A stretch of DNA of 64,000 bases from Variovorax paradoxus B4 (GCF_000463015.1 NC_022247.1:2914001-2978000), one strand, 5' to 3'; shown: positions 34,089-42,690, numbered from the stretch's first letter. Notes: generated from the sequence alone by a model not told the origin. Program-made: numbers and translations.

Positions 34089-35186
34089 TGCGGCCCATGC
34101 CCCGACGCGAGCAAGAAAGCGCTCGGCAGCACGGAGTTCACTGGCGGCGATCCACTCGTTGGGCTGATGGGCCTGCGCAATGGCACCAGGCCCGCAGACC
34201 AGGGAGGGGATGCCCGCCTGCTGGAAGAAGCCGGCCTCGGTGCCGAACGGGATCTCGCCCGGCGGCCACAGCGCGCCCAAAGTCCTGGCCATGTTTACGG
34301 CAGCCGCACTGCCGCTCTCCGCGCAGAGTGCCGGCACTCCGGCCAGCTGCGTCATCTCGACGGCCACGTCGGCTGGAACAACCGCCAGCAGCCGTTCGAG
34401 CTCGTCCCTCACCACCGCAGCACTCGCTTCGTCCGGCGGACGGAACTCCCACAGCAGTTCGCAGCATCCGGGAACGATGTTGATCGCAGTCCCCCCGTTG
34501 ATGCAGCCGACATTGAAGGTCGTGCGATTGCCCTGCCGCACAAGCGTGCGTGCGAGGCTTGCCAGCTGCGCGACCAGCAAGGCGGCCGGTTCGATCGCAT
34601 TGATGCCCAGCGCCGGATCGCTGGAATGGGCCGGCCGGCCGCAGAAGGTGATCCGATGGCCGAAGAAGCCCCGATGGGCCAGCCCGACGTGCATCTGGGT
34701 CGGTTCGCCGACGATGGCAAGCGCCGGTGACGGAACATGGTCGCGCATCCCCGCGATCAGGCGCGGAACGCCGAAGCACCCCACCTCCTCGTCGTAGGAA
34801 AGCGCGAGGTGGATCGGGCGGCGCAGATCGAGGCGGCGCCACGATGGCACCGCGGCGAGGCACGCCGCGATGAAGCCCTTCATGTCAGCGGCTCCCCGGC
34901 CATGGAACCGGCCCTCGCACTCGACGAGCATGAAGGGGTCTGAATCCCAGGCCTGGCCGTCAACGGGAACCACGTCGGTGTGCCCGGACAGAACGATGCC
35001 GCCCGGCGCCCGCGGGCCGATGCTGGCCAGCAGGTTGGCCTTCGCGCCGTCGTCGCTGTGGATCAGCCGTGCCTCGACGCCATGGCCCTCCAGGTATCCG
35101 GCCACCCAGTGGATGAGCGCCAGGTTGGATCGATGGGACGTCGTATCGAAGCCGACCAGAATGCGCAGGAGTTCGACCGTGTCCAT
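34068..35186 (-). CDS. M20-family deacetylase/peptidase, acetylornithine deacetylase-like
   Basis: This 372-residue enzyme is in the ArgE/DapE family of dizinc amidohydrolases. Zinc-site and catalytic motifs are LSGHTDVVPVDG, HGRGAADMKGF, LSYDEEVGCFG and AIVGEPTQMHVG, with the dimerisation-domain HSSDP and the C-terminal QAHQPNEW supplying the last ligand. It is closest to ArgE-type N-acyl-amino-acid deacetylases, but it lies 18 bases after an EamA exporter gene and behind AlaX rather than among arginine genes. A role in releasing an amino acid from an N-acyl derivative for export or use is plausible. The true substrate is open. Confidence 0.9.
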   Translation of the reverse strand: MDTVELLRILVGFDTTSHRSNLALIHWVAGYLEGHGVEARLIHSDDGAKANLLASIGPRAPGGIVLSGHTDVVPVDGQAWDSDPFMLVECEGRFHGRGAADMKGFIAACLAAVPSWRRLDLRRPIHLALSYDEEVGCFGVPRLIAGMRDHVPSPALAIVGEPTQMHVGLAHRGFFGHRITFCGRPAHSSDPALGINAIEPAALLVAQLASLARTLVRQGNRTTFNVGCINGGTAINIVPGCCELLWEFRPPDEASAAVVRDELERLLAVVPADVAVEMTQLAGVPALCAESGSAAAVNMARTLGALWPPGEIPFGTEAGFFQQAGIPSLVCGPGAIAQAHQPNEWIAASELRAAERFLARVGAWAASGCEAR

Positions 35187-35204
35187 GGCGTGATTCCGAT
35201 GGGA

Positions 35205-36143
35205 TCAGGAAGGGGAAGGATCGGACGCTGTCGCCGGGCGCCTGGCCGGACGAAAGGTCGTGACGAAGAAGCCGAGCAGGATCAGCGCAATGCCTGCGAC
35301 GTGAAAGCTGCGCACGGGCTCCCGCAGAACCAGGAACGCCAGGAGCGCGGTGAACAGCGCGACGAGGTGAAAGGACACGCCAGTCACCGTCGCGCCCAGG
35401 GTCGCAACGCAGCGGCTCCACAGGATGAACGCGAACAGCGAAGCAAAGATTCCAATGTAGAGGACCGCGCCCATCGAAGCGGCATCCGTCGGAATGCGTG
35501 CGCCGCGCGCGAGCTCCAATATCCAGAACGGCATCAGCACGACAAGTCCGGCGGCCATGGTCGCGGCCAGAAACACCAGCGGACTGATCGCTGCGGGCTT
35601 TCGTCGCAGGAGAACGGAATACACCGCATAGTTGGAGACGGCCAGCAGCACCAGAAGCTCACCGCCTCCCAACCGCAACGCCACGAGGCTGGCGAGTTCC
35701 CCGCGCGCCACGATCCAGGTCACGCCGATGAACGAGATGGCGATGCCGGCCAGCGTCCTCCAGGTGATGCGCTCGACGCCGAGGACCACTGCGGCGAGCG
35801 GAACCATGAGCGGCAGCGTCGAGTTGAGAAAGGCAACGCTGGTGGCAGGCACCGTCTGCAAGGCCAGGTACCCCAGCGCGTTGTAGCCGGCGATGCCGAA
35901 GGCGCCGCAAAGCGCGATCAACCGCCAGTGCCGCGCAAGCAGCGCCCGCTCCCGCCAGGCCTGCAGCCCGACGAATGGCACCAGGGCCGCAAGCGCCACG
36001 ACCCAGCGGCCGACCGCAAGGGACACCGGGGGAAAGACGGGGCCGAGCGCGCGGCCCAGCACGAGGTTGCCAGCCCAGAAGGCCGGTGGCACCCACAGAA
36101 GCCAGTCGGGATGCGCCCAGAGGGCGAGGAACGACTTGCGCAT
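35205..36143 (-). CDS. EamA-family (DMT superfamily) inner-membrane transporter
   Basis: This 312-residue protein has ten predicted membrane helices in two repeated halves, with the EamA pattern WAGNLVLGRALGPVFPPVSL in the first repeat and TGVSFHLVALFTALLAFLVL in the second. Such proteins export amino acids, amines or other metabolites, and some import them. It begins right after the AlaX gene ends (no gap) and is followed 18 bases later by the M20 deacetylase gene. The neighbourhood suggests an amino acid or analogue as substrate. Confidence 0.92.
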   Translation of the reverse strand: MRKSFLALWAHPDWLLWVPPAFWAGNLVLGRALGPVFPPVSLAVGRWVVALAALVPFVGLQAWRERALLARHWRLIALCGAFGIAGYNALGYLALQTVPATSVAFLNSTLPLMVPLAAVVLGVERITWRTLAGIAISFIGVTWIVARGELASLVALRLGGGELLVLLAVSNYAVYSVLLRRKPAAISPLVFLAATMAAGLVVLMPFWILELARGARIPTDAASMGAVLYIGIFASLFAFILWSRCVATLGATVTGVSFHLVALFTALLAFLVLREPVRSFHVAGIALILLGFFVTTFRPARRPATASDPSPS

Positions 36144-36863
36144 CTACAAGCCCTGCAGTCCGATGCGCACGCGACGGTTGGAGCGGCCCTTGTTCTCGAT
36201 CTTGAGAATCCGGATCGGACGCGAGGCACCCGTCGATTGAAGGTGCGTTCCCCCGCATGCCTGCCGGTCGAGCCCGGCGATCTCGACGATGCGAACGAGG
36301 CCTTCCGCCGAAGGCGGCGGAGCCACCGAGCGGGAGCGCAGCAGTCCCTGCTCGCCGTGGGCCTCGGTGACCGAAACGTAGCTTGTCTCGACGGCCAGAT
36401 CCTGTGCGACCACATCGTTCAATTCGGCTTCGAGTGCCCGCAGGCGGTCGTTGTCGGCACCCGGCAGGTCGAAGTCGATGCGTGCCGTACCGTCCTCGTT
36501 CATCTGGACGCCGGTCACCAGGGCACCGTCGAAGTCCCTGAAGACGAGCGCGTTCAGCACGTGCAGGTCCGTGTGAAGCTCCCGCATGAGCTGCCGGAAA
36601 ACCGGGTCGACCTCCACCTGGACTTCGCCGGTGATCTCGGTGTTGCTCGGAAGCTGGATCCATGCGAGGCCGCCTTCTTCGGAGAACCCGGCGACGGGTG
36701 TTTCCCCGCCCTGCCATCGGACGATGCCCCGGTCCGGCAGCTGCCCGCCCCCGCCGGGATAGAGAGGGTGTCGGGAAAGAAGGACGGCGCCGGGCCGTGA
36801 TTTCAGAACTCGGGCATCCAGCTTCAGGATGCCGGGGTTGTCCTGGCAGAAGAGTCGTGTCAT
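36144..36863 (-). CDS. AlaX-type stand-alone alanyl-tRNA editing domain protein
   Basis: This 239-residue protein has the editing-domain layout of AlaRS/ThrRS second-site enzymes. A beta-barrel N-terminus (SRHPLYPGGGGQLPDRG) is followed by the zinc-site HTDLHVLNA (HxxxH) and QACGGTHLQSTG (CxxxH). AlaX enzymes hydrolyse tRNA-Ala mischarged with serine or glycine. Unlike most AlaX genes it is in an operon with an EamA transporter and a deacetylase and close to an AraC gene. It might therefore protect against a particular serine-like amino acid or analogue that this operon handles. ATG 36863 fits the family start. Confidence 0.87.
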   Translation of the reverse strand: MTRLFCQDNPGILKLDARVLKSRPGAVLLSRHPLYPGGGGQLPDRGIVRWQGGETPVAGFSEEGGLAWIQLPSNTEITGEVQVEVDPVFRQLMRELHTDLHVLNALVFRDFDGALVTGVQMNEDGTARIDFDLPGADNDRLRALEAELNDVVAQDLAVETSYVSVTEAHGEQGLLRSRSVAPPPSAEGLVRIVEIAGLDRQACGGTHLQSTGASRPIRILKIENKGRSNRRVRIGLQGL

Positions 36864-36941
36864 GGGTGGCCTTGCTGATGGATGCCAGCATGGCAGGACG
36901 CCCCGAAATGCTATTGGTCAGAATTGACGTCAGCCGTCTTT

Positions 36942-37772
36942 TCAGTTCGTCAGCGCACGCACGTATTGAAGTGGCGTCATGCCGAAGGTGCGCTTGAAGT
37001 GCTTGTTCAGGGCGCTCTGGTCATAGAAGCCTGACGCGAGCGCGGCATCGGCGACGGACTGGCCCGCATGGAGCTGCCGTATGGCGGCTCTCAGGCGCAA
37101 TTGGGTCAGGTAGGTGTGCGGGGTCAATCCGATCGATCGGTTGAACATGCCGATCAACTGGAATGTCGTCAGGTCGGCGACCTGGCCCAGCTGCTCGAGG
37201 GTCAGGCGCTCTGCATGGCAGTCGCGCATCAGTTCCAGCACGGGTGCGAGCAGGCGCGCATCTGCCGGCGCGACGGGCACGCGTTGTCCTGCCTGCGCAT
37301 GCCTTCCGAACAATGCGCCGAAGCTGCGTACGAGCAACTCCTGGTGAAGCAGCGGGTCCGGCTCGCCGTCCAGGGCGCGATGGAGTGCCAGGAAGCGTGC
37401 GACGAGATCCGGATCGCGAAAGACATTCGCCGTGAAATGCCGAGGCTGATCGATCCCCAGCGATGTCAGAACGTCCTTGATGCCCGGTTCGGCCAGGTAG
37501 AAAGACCGGTACCGCCAACGCTTGCTGCCACCCATGCGGCCCGAGTGAGGTTCGCAAGGATTGAAGACGAGAAGCGCCTGCTCGTGGGCAATGTCCGTAC
37601 GGCCGCGGCTCCTGAACTCCGAGCCGCCCACTTCCGTGACCGCGACCACGAGGGAGTCATGGACGTGGGGCGCGTAGTCGTGCGTTGTGAAATCGGCATG
37701 GAGCAAGTCCAGGCCCGGCACGCCGGGTGCATGCCAGTACCGCGAGGTGTTGCGAGGATCGGAACGGGCCAA
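36942..37772 (-). CDS. AraC-family transcriptional regulator
   Basis: This 276-residue regulator has an N-terminal cupin-like sensing domain (TTHDYAPHVHDSLVVAVTEVGG, residues 28-50) and two helix-turn-helix motifs at the C-terminus (LTLEQLGQVADLTTFQLI; VADAALASGFYDQSALNKHF, then GMTPLQYVRA). It starts at TTG 37772, with AAGGA 8 bases upstream and no early ATG. It reads in the same direction as the AlaX-EamA-deacetylase unit with a 78-base gap, so it may be its first gene or control it. The effector is unknown. Confidence 0.9.
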   Translation of the reverse strand: MARSDPRNTSRYWHAPGVPGLDLLHADFTTHDYAPHVHDSLVVAVTEVGGSEFRSRGRTDIAHEQALLVFNPCEPHSGRMGGSKRWRYRSFYLAEPGIKDVLTSLGIDQPRHFTANVFRDPDLVARFLALHRALDGEPDPLLHQELLVRSFGALFGRHAQAGQRVPVAPADARLLAPVLELMRDCHAERLTLEQLGQVADLTTFQLIGMFNRSIGLTPHTYLTQLRLRAAIRQLHAGQSVADAALASGFYDQSALNKHFKRTFGMTPLQYVRALTN

Positions 37773-37928
37773 CGGGCATCCTTTCGCACGAAGGGCGGCG
37801 GCGCTTGCGGCCGCCGGATCAGATGCAATTAGATCGCAAGCGGCGCGTGACGCGTCACCGCTGCCTGCAGCCGATAGTGGACTGACCCACGCACCTGAAC
37901 TATCCTGCCGCAGGTCCGCCGGTTCAGC

Positions 37929-38480
37929 ATGATGACTTCACCCCCGCCCGTCAGCTCGCCCCTTCAGACGGCGATCGACGAGATCGTCGACGCCGCCGCA
38001 AAGGCCGATTGCTTTGATCGCGTCGCCGCGGTGCTGCGCGACATCACCGTCCGCTTCCACGCGCTCGGCGAGCTGGTCCACGAGGCAAGCGACGACGAAG
38101 TCCTGCTGTGCGCGAACGACACGCTGACGATCTATCACATCACCCTCACGCCAGGCCTGCAGTACCCGCCTCACAATCATCTGATGGACGCCCTCATCGG
38201 CATCTACCGGGGCAAAGAGACGAACTTCATCTACCCGCTGTCCGAGGGCCGGCTGCAGGTTCCGGAGCGGCGTGAAGCCATCGCGCCCGAAGTGGTTCAC
38301 CTGCCTCCCGATACCGTGCACGCGGTGGCGAACCCGGGCACGGCGCGCTCGGGCGCATTGCATGTGTACCTCGGCAATCTGCTGCACACCAAGAGGCAGA
38401 TGTGGCGCTTCGCGGGAGATCGGCCCGACGTGTTCGACAACGACCGGTATCTGGTCGAGGCGCGCCCCATCGAGCCGTGA
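37929..38480 (+). CDS. Cupin-fold protein resembling cysteine dioxygenase
   Basis: This 183-residue protein has a beta-rich cupin core. Possible metal-binding residues are in LQYPPHNHLMDALIGIYRG (HxH with a nearby acid) and LPPDTVHAVANPG (second His). This arrangement and the TLTIYHITL strand recall the cysteine dioxygenase/3-mercaptopropionate dioxygenase group. The Arg and Tyr residues needed for thiol oxidation cannot be placed by eye. ATG 37929 is divergent from the AraC gene. It is followed 162 bases later by the arginase-fold gene; that gap has no feature I can name. Confidence 0.7.
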   Translation: MMTSPPPVSSPLQTAIDEIVDAAAKADCFDRVAAVLRDITVRFHALGELVHEASDDEVLLCANDTLTIYHITLTPGLQYPPHNHLMDALIGIYRGKETNFIYPLSEGRLQVPERREAIAPEVVHLPPDTVHAVANPGTARSGALHVYLGNLLHTKRQMWRFAGDRPDVFDNDRYLVEARPIEP

Positions 38481-38642
38481 TGTCCCTGCCGGGATTGATC
38501 AACAGGTCCCCAACGTCCACAGGGTCAAGGGCTTGGCCATGATCGACAGGAGGCGGAACATGGGCACCATGTCTCGCCAAGAGAGAACCCGCCCTTGCTC
38601 CAGCGGTGCGCCGGTTCCCACTCACGATACCTGGAGCACCTG

Positions 38643-39539
38643 ATGCCGACCCGACGCTATGCCATTCTTGAAGCGCCCTCCACGCTCGGCCTGGCGACCG
38701 AGGGCGTGGAGCACCTGCCCGACCGGCTGCTGGAACTCGGACTCGCAGACCGCATCCATGCGCGCCGTGCCGGGCCAATGGCCGTTCCGCCGAAAGACCC
38801 GAAGCCCGATCCAGCCACCCTGGTGCTGAATGCCGGCGCGATCGCGTCGTGGTCGCCCATGCTCGCCGATGCCGTGGAGAAGGTACTGGATGGGGACGAA
38901 TTCCCGATAGTGCTGGGCGGCGACTGCACGATCGTGCTGGGCTCGATGCTCGCGCTGCGCCGGCGCGGCCGCTACGGCCTGTTCTTCATCGACGGCAATG
39001 CCGATTTCTTCCAGCCCGAAGCCGAGCCCAACAGCGAAGGCGCGTCCATGGACCTAGCCCTTGTCACCGGCCACGGGCCGGCACTGCTGACCGACCTGGA
39101 GGGCCGCCGTCCGCTGGTGCGGCCCGAGGACACCGTCGCCTTCGCATTCCGCGACCACGAAGACCAGGCCCAATTCGGCAGCCAGCCTTTGCCGGCAGAG
39201 CTCATGGCCTGCGATCTCCCCACCATCCGCCGCCTGGGCGTCGAAGCCGCAACTCGTGCGGCCATTGACCACCTGACGCGGGCCGAGCTCGACGGCTTCT
39301 TCATCCATCTGGACGCCGATTGCCTCGACGATGCCATCATGCCGGCAGTCGATTTCCGCGTACCAGGAGGGCTGTCATGGGACGAACTGTCGACGGCGCT
39401 CCGGCTCATCCTGGCGAGCGAAAAGGCGGTCGGCCTCGAGGTCACCATCTACAACCCGCGCCTCGACGAGGATGGCAGCGCCGGCAGCGGCCTTGCTGCG
39501 GTGCTGGCCGCAGGGCTGGGCACTGCCGCTCCTGCTTGA
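38643..39539 (+). CDS. Arginase/agmatinase-fold protein with altered metal-binding site
   Basis: This 298-residue protein has the ureohydrolase fold. The equivalent of GGDHS reads VLGGDCTIVLGS, the equivalent of DAHxD reads FFIDGNADFF, and the third motif reads FIHLDADCLDD. Two of the usual manganese ligands, both histidines, are thus Cys and Asn, while the aspartates remain. A GGDC form is known in some actinobacterial and proteobacterial relatives of unknown activity. The loss of the second His as well makes arginase activity doubtful. ATG 38643 has GGAG 9 bases upstream. Its 3' end overlaps a small gene on the other strand. Confidence 0.85.
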   Translation: MPTRRYAILEAPSTLGLATEGVEHLPDRLLELGLADRIHARRAGPMAVPPKDPKPDPATLVLNAGAIASWSPMLADAVEKVLDGDEFPIVLGGDCTIVLGSMLALRRRGRYGLFFIDGNADFFQPEAEPNSEGASMDLALVTGHGPALLTDLEGRRPLVRPEDTVAFAFRDHEDQAQFGSQPLPAELMACDLPTIRRLGVEAATRAAIDHLTRAELDGFFIHLDADCLDDAIMPAVDFRVPGGLSWDELSTALRLILASEKAVGLEVTIYNPRLDEDGSAGSGLAAVLAAGLGTAAPA

Positions 39540-39736
39540 TCAGGCGGGCCCTGTCGGCGCACCAGTCGCATCAGTCCTTGGCATTGCCGCGCGACGTAGT
39601 GCAACATCCGGCGCGCCACGCTACCAACACCGCGCCAGAAATCGTCGATCGCTTCGTGGCGCAACACCGCCGCATGGGCCTTGGCCCGCTCGATCAACCG
39701 TTCGTCGTCGCACCGGCTCGGATCGGTGTTGTTCAT
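39449..39736 (-). CDS. Small basic protein of unknown function
   Basis: This 95-residue frame begins MNNTDPSRCDDERLIERAKA and continues with a helical, Arg-rich segment (RRMLHYVARQCQGLMRLVRR). The start at 39736 has GGAAGG about 10 bases upstream, a good ribosome-binding site. It lies divergent to the LysR gene with 123 bases between. The C-terminal third overlaps the end of the arginase-fold gene and looks non-coding (Pro/Ala/Ser). It may be real only to about residue 70 in related strains. I do not recognise a domain. Confidence 0.5.
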   Translation of the reverse strand: MNNTDPSRCDDERLIERAKAHAAVLRHEAIDDFWRGVGSVARRMLHYVARQCQGLMRLVRRQGPPDQAGAAVPSPAASTAARPLPALPSSSRRGL

Positions 39737-39859
39737 GGTGTGTTCCCTTCCATTGCTCGCAGTGCAGCCACTCTAGGAACCGTTCGGACGCGGCGAAACA
39801 GGGCGTGGCGCAAAGCGCCTTTGCGCTGCGCGCAAGGCTGGTTGGCTACCATCGTGCGC

Positions 39860-40780
39860 ATGCGGGAACTGCACCTTGACGATTTGTACCTGTTCACGCG
39901 CGTGGCGTTGTGCGGCACGCTGTCGGCCGTCGCGCGCGAGCGTGACGTGCCCGTGAGTCAGATCTCGCGCACGCTGGCGCGCATTGAAAAGGCCTGCGGC
40001 GCGCGGCTCATCCACCGCTCAACGCACGGGCTGTCGCTCACTGCCGAGGGGCAGACCTTCCAGGTCCACTGCGAGCGCATGCTCGAAACGCTCGACGAGC
40101 TCGAGGGCGAATTCGCCGGTAGCGCGGCCGAGATCGGCGGGCTGGTGCGGGTCACGGCCAGCACCGTGCTGGCGCAGTACCAGCTCGTACCCAGCCTCGG
40201 CGGGCTGCATGCGCGGCATCCGCGCCTGCGCGTCGAACTCGTCGTGGGCGATCAGATGCTCGATCTTGCGCGCAACGGCATCGACATCGCGGTGCGCACC
40301 GCGAGTGCCGAGAACCCGCTGCCCGACGCCGTGGTGGCGCGCCGCATCGGCACGCTGACGCGCGCGCTCTACGCGGCGCCGTCCTACCTGGCCGCGGCAG
40401 GGCAGCCCGAGCGGCCTGAGGATCTGAGTGCGCACCGGCTCGTCACGAACGGCCTCGTGACGCCGCTCAACCGCTGGCCCTTCGTGGTCGATCGCAAGCC
40501 GCAGCTGATCGTGGCCGAGGGGCACTGGCGCACCAACGACACCAACTTGGCGGCCTCGATGGTTCTGCAGGGACTGGGCATCGGGCGGCTCGCGACGCTG
40601 GTAGGCGATCCCTTGGTGCAGCAGAAGCTGCTGGTGCCGGTGCTGGCGGAGTTCGTCGATGCGCGCAACGAGGTGCCGGTGTTCGCAGTCACCGCGCGCG
40701 AGCGCCACCGCCTGCCGAAGATCAAGGCCTGCATCGACTACTGGGCCGAGTGGCTGGGCGGCGCGGCCTGGCTTCAGTAA
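39860..40780 (+). CDS. LysR-type transcriptional regulator
   Basis: This 306-residue LysR protein has an N-terminal helix-turn-helix (LHLDDLYLFTRVALCGTLSA, VARERDVPVSQISRTLARIE). The effector domain has GGLVRVTASTVLAQYQLVPS, RNGIDIAVRTASAENPLPD and LQGLGIGRLATLVG, typical of the CrgA/YafC group. ATG 39860 is chosen. It is divergent from the small basic protein gene and convergent with the F420-type reductase gene. No obvious catabolic operon is attached, so the target is uncertain. Confidence 0.92.
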   Translation: MRELHLDDLYLFTRVALCGTLSAVARERDVPVSQISRTLARIEKACGARLIHRSTHGLSLTAEGQTFQVHCERMLETLDELEGEFAGSAAEIGGLVRVTASTVLAQYQLVPSLGGLHARHPRLRVELVVGDQMLDLARNGIDIAVRTASAENPLPDAVVARRIGTLTRALYAAPSYLAAAGQPERPEDLSAHRLVTNGLVTPLNRWPFVVDRKPQLIVAEGHWRTNDTNLAASMVLQGLGIGRLATLVGDPLVQQKLLVPVLAEFVDARNEVPVFAVTARERHRLPKIKACIDYWAEWLGGAAWLQ

Positions 40781-40809
40781 AACGGTGGCCGCCCTTTGTC
40801 CACGAGGCA

Positions 40810-40833
40810 GGATCGCATCGAAATTTGCGATCC
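40810..40833. terminator. Hairpin between convergent genes, possible bidirectional terminator
   Basis: GGATCGCA (40810-40817) and TGCGATCC (40826-40833) pair perfectly around TCGAAATT. It lies between the LysR stop (40780) and the end of the reductase gene (40844). There is no T-run on either strand, so intrinsic termination would be weak. Confidence 0.45.
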
Positions 40834-40843
40834 CGATTCATCA

Positions 40844-41443
40844 TCAGTCGAGCTTGACCAAGTCCTTGAAGATCAGCTGACCCCAGCTATTTCCGCGCGC
40901 CTGCACAAGCAGTCCACCTTCCGAAAGCCCGCCAAGCTTGATCGGTGAGAAACCGAGGTTTTCCGCAAGCGCACCAATCTCCGCTGTGGCGCCGTCATCG
41001 TCGCTCGCCAAGAATACGACTCTCCTGCCGCCATGAACGGCCGGGTCTTGCTCAAGGACAGTGGCGGCCAAATGGTTGAAACCCTTGACCAGCCGTCCGC
41101 CAGTGAAGGCCTGCGCGACGGCCTTGGAAGAAGGCTGACCTCCCAGTTCCTCAGGGGACACGCCGTAGGCATTGGTCACGTCGATGATGGTCTTTCCCGT
41201 CCAGGTCGACAGCGCCTTCGCCACATCCCGGTGCGACTCGAAACGCACAGCCAGAAAGACGATGTCCGCCTTGACCGCTTCCGTCAGCGCTTTGGGAATA
41301 ATCTCGGGTCCGATCGCGGCCGCAGCGGCTGCAAAGCTTTCCGGGTCGCGCGTGGTTGCAGCGGATACCTCGATGCCGCTTCGGGCAAATGCCTTGGCCA
41401 GGGCCTGGCCGATGTTGCCGAAGCCGATGATTGCGTAGCTCAT
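40844..41443 (-). CDS. NADPH-dependent F420 reductase-like (NADP-binding) oxidoreductase
   Basis: This 199-residue single-domain protein starts with the Rossmann motif YAIIGFGNIGQALAKAF. It continues with DIVFLAVRFESHRDVAKAL and TIIDVTNAYG, the layout of F420:NADPH oxidoreductase-like proteins (COG2085). Proteobacteria of this type generally lack F420, so these proteins probably reduce other small substrates with NADPH. The gene follows the SDR gene with a 24-base gap and is probably co-transcribed with it. Confidence 0.9.
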   Translation of the reverse strand: MSYAIIGFGNIGQALAKAFARSGIEVSAATTRDPESFAAAAAAIGPEIIPKALTEAVKADIVFLAVRFESHRDVAKALSTWTGKTIIDVTNAYGVSPEELGGQPSSKAVAQAFTGGRLVKGFNHLAATVLEQDPAVHGGRRVVFLASDDDGATAEIGALAENLGFSPIKLGGLSEGGLLVQARGNSWGQLIFKDLVKLD

Positions 41444-41467
41444 GAATTTTCCTTTTTGGTTTTCGCG

Positions 41468-42202
41468 TCAGATTTGCGCCAGGCCGCCGTCGACGGCAAC
41501 CTCGCTGGCGGTCATGAAGCTGCTGTCCTGTGACGCGAGAAAGGCGGCCACCGCTCCGATCTCCGCCGGATCGGCCATGCGCTGGAGTGGATTCATCGAG
41601 GCGAAGGCCTTCATGCCCTCCTCGCCCAGCGCCGCCTTCGCGAGTTCGGTCGCTGTCGGCCCGGGTGACAACACGTTGACCCGGATGCCGGTGCCTTTCA
41701 GGTCCTCCGCCCAGGTCCGCGCGAGGTTACGCACCGCCGCCTTGCTTGCGCTGTAGGTGCTGAAGGCCGGGGCGCCCGTGGTGCCGGCGCTCGAACCGGT
41801 CAGGATGATCGAGCCGCCCTTGCCCATCAGCGGCAGCGCCTTCTGGACCGTGAAGATCGATCCCTTCACATTGGTGTCGAAGATTTCGTCGATGTGCTCG
41901 GCGGTGATCTTGCCGAGCGCAAGCTGGCTTCCCGCCCCGGCATTGGCAAAGACGATGTCGAGGGTTCCGCGCTCGGCCTTCACCGCCGCGTAGAGCCGGT
42001 CGAGGTCGGCCTCATCCGAGACCGAGCCCTTCACGGCGCGGGCATTGGGCCCGAGATCGGCCACGGCGGCGTCGAGCGCTTCCTGCCGGCGGCCGAAGAT
42101 GAAGACGAAGGCGCCCTCCTCGATGAAGCGCTTTGCCGCGGCGCGGCCGATGCCGGTAGCGCCGCCGGTGATCACGGCGGTCTTTCCATTCAGTCTGGTC
42201 AT
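41468..42202 (-). CDS. Short-chain dehydrogenase/reductase (SDR)
   Basis: This 244-residue classical SDR has the cofactor motif VITGGATGIGRAAAKRF (TGxxxGxG), the NAG motif in IVFANAGAGS, catalytic Ser in ILTGSSAGTTG, and YSASK with the catalytic Tyr and Lys. The end ASEVAVDGGLAQI is normal. An Arg after the second beta strand (FIFGRRQEAL) favours NADPH. ATG 42202 is followed by MTRLNGKTAVITGG, the usual SDR start. It is divergent from an HxlR gene with a 110-base region that carries three AAGTAT repeats. Confidence 0.93.
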   Translation of the reverse strand: MTRLNGKTAVITGGATGIGRAAAKRFIEEGAFVFIFGRRQEALDAAVADLGPNARAVKGSVSDEADLDRLYAAVKAERGTLDIVFANAGAGSQLALGKITAEHIDEIFDTNVKGSIFTVQKALPLMGKGGSIILTGSSAGTTGAPAFSTYSASKAAVRNLARTWAEDLKGTGIRVNVLSPGPTATELAKAALGEEGMKAFASMNPLQRMADPAEIGAVAAFLASQDSSFMTASEVAVDGGLAQI

Positions 42203-42252
42203 GTCATGGGATCCATAGTTGGAGTTGCACGGAAGCAGGGAACTGCTTGAGA

Positions 42253-42306
42253 ACAAGTATGGAGTTCTGATAACCTAAGGACAAGTATGCACTTTTTGGT
42301 AAGTAT
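42253..42306. promoter_or_regulatory. AAGTAT repeats between the SDR and HxlR genes, likely HxlR operator
   Basis: ACAAGTATG occurs twice in direct orientation (42253-42261 and 42281-42289, 28 bp apart) and AAGTAT a third time at 42301-42306, 7 bases before the HxlR ATG. The second copy is part of AAGT-ATGC-ACTT, an inverted repeat. The site is placed to control both divergent promoters. HxlR regulators commonly repress a divergent reductase gene. Confidence 0.6.
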
Positions 42307-42312
42307 AAAAAA

Positions 42313-42690
42313 ATGACGACACCTTCTTCTCATCCAACCTGCGGTACCGGCGGCTTCTCCTGCGGGCTCGACGCCACGCTGCGCATCATCTCGGGCAAGT
42401 GGAAACCGCTGATCCTGTTTTTTCTGCGCGACGGCCCGAGGCGCTACGGCGAGCTCAAGCGCTTGATCGAGGGCGTCAGCGACAAGGTGCTGATCCAGCA
42501 TTTGAAGGATCTGGAGGCCGATCGCGTGCTGGCGCGGACCGACTACAAGGAGGTGCCGCCGCGCGTGGACTACGCGCTGACTCCGCTGGGTCGCAGCCTG
42601 GCCGACGCGATCGTCCCGCTGTGCACCTGGGGAACCGAGCACATGGCGGAGGTGGCAAGCATCTTCGCCAAGCGCGAAACTTTGCCCTAG
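42313..42690 (+). CDS. HxlR-family transcriptional regulator
   Basis: This 125-residue winged-helix protein has the HxlR core LRIISGKWKPLILFFLRDGP, RRYGELKRLIEGVSDKVLIQHLKDLEADRV (helix-turn-helix, about residues 44-72), and the wing PPRVDYALTPLGRSL. Two cysteines near the N-terminus (TCGTGGFSCG) lie where redox-sensing cysteines occur in QorR/HypR-type members. It is divergent from the SDR-reductase operon and probably represses it. Near its end, CCGGCCGT and ACGGCCGG (42732-42752) could form a hairpin, which overlaps the end of the convergent toxin gene. Confidence 0.93.
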   Translation: MTTPSSHPTCGTGGFSCGLDATLRIISGKWKPLILFFLRDGPRRYGELKRLIEGVSDKVLIQHLKDLEADRVLARTDYKEVPPRVDYALTPLGRSLADAIVPLCTWGTEHMAEVASIFAKRETLP

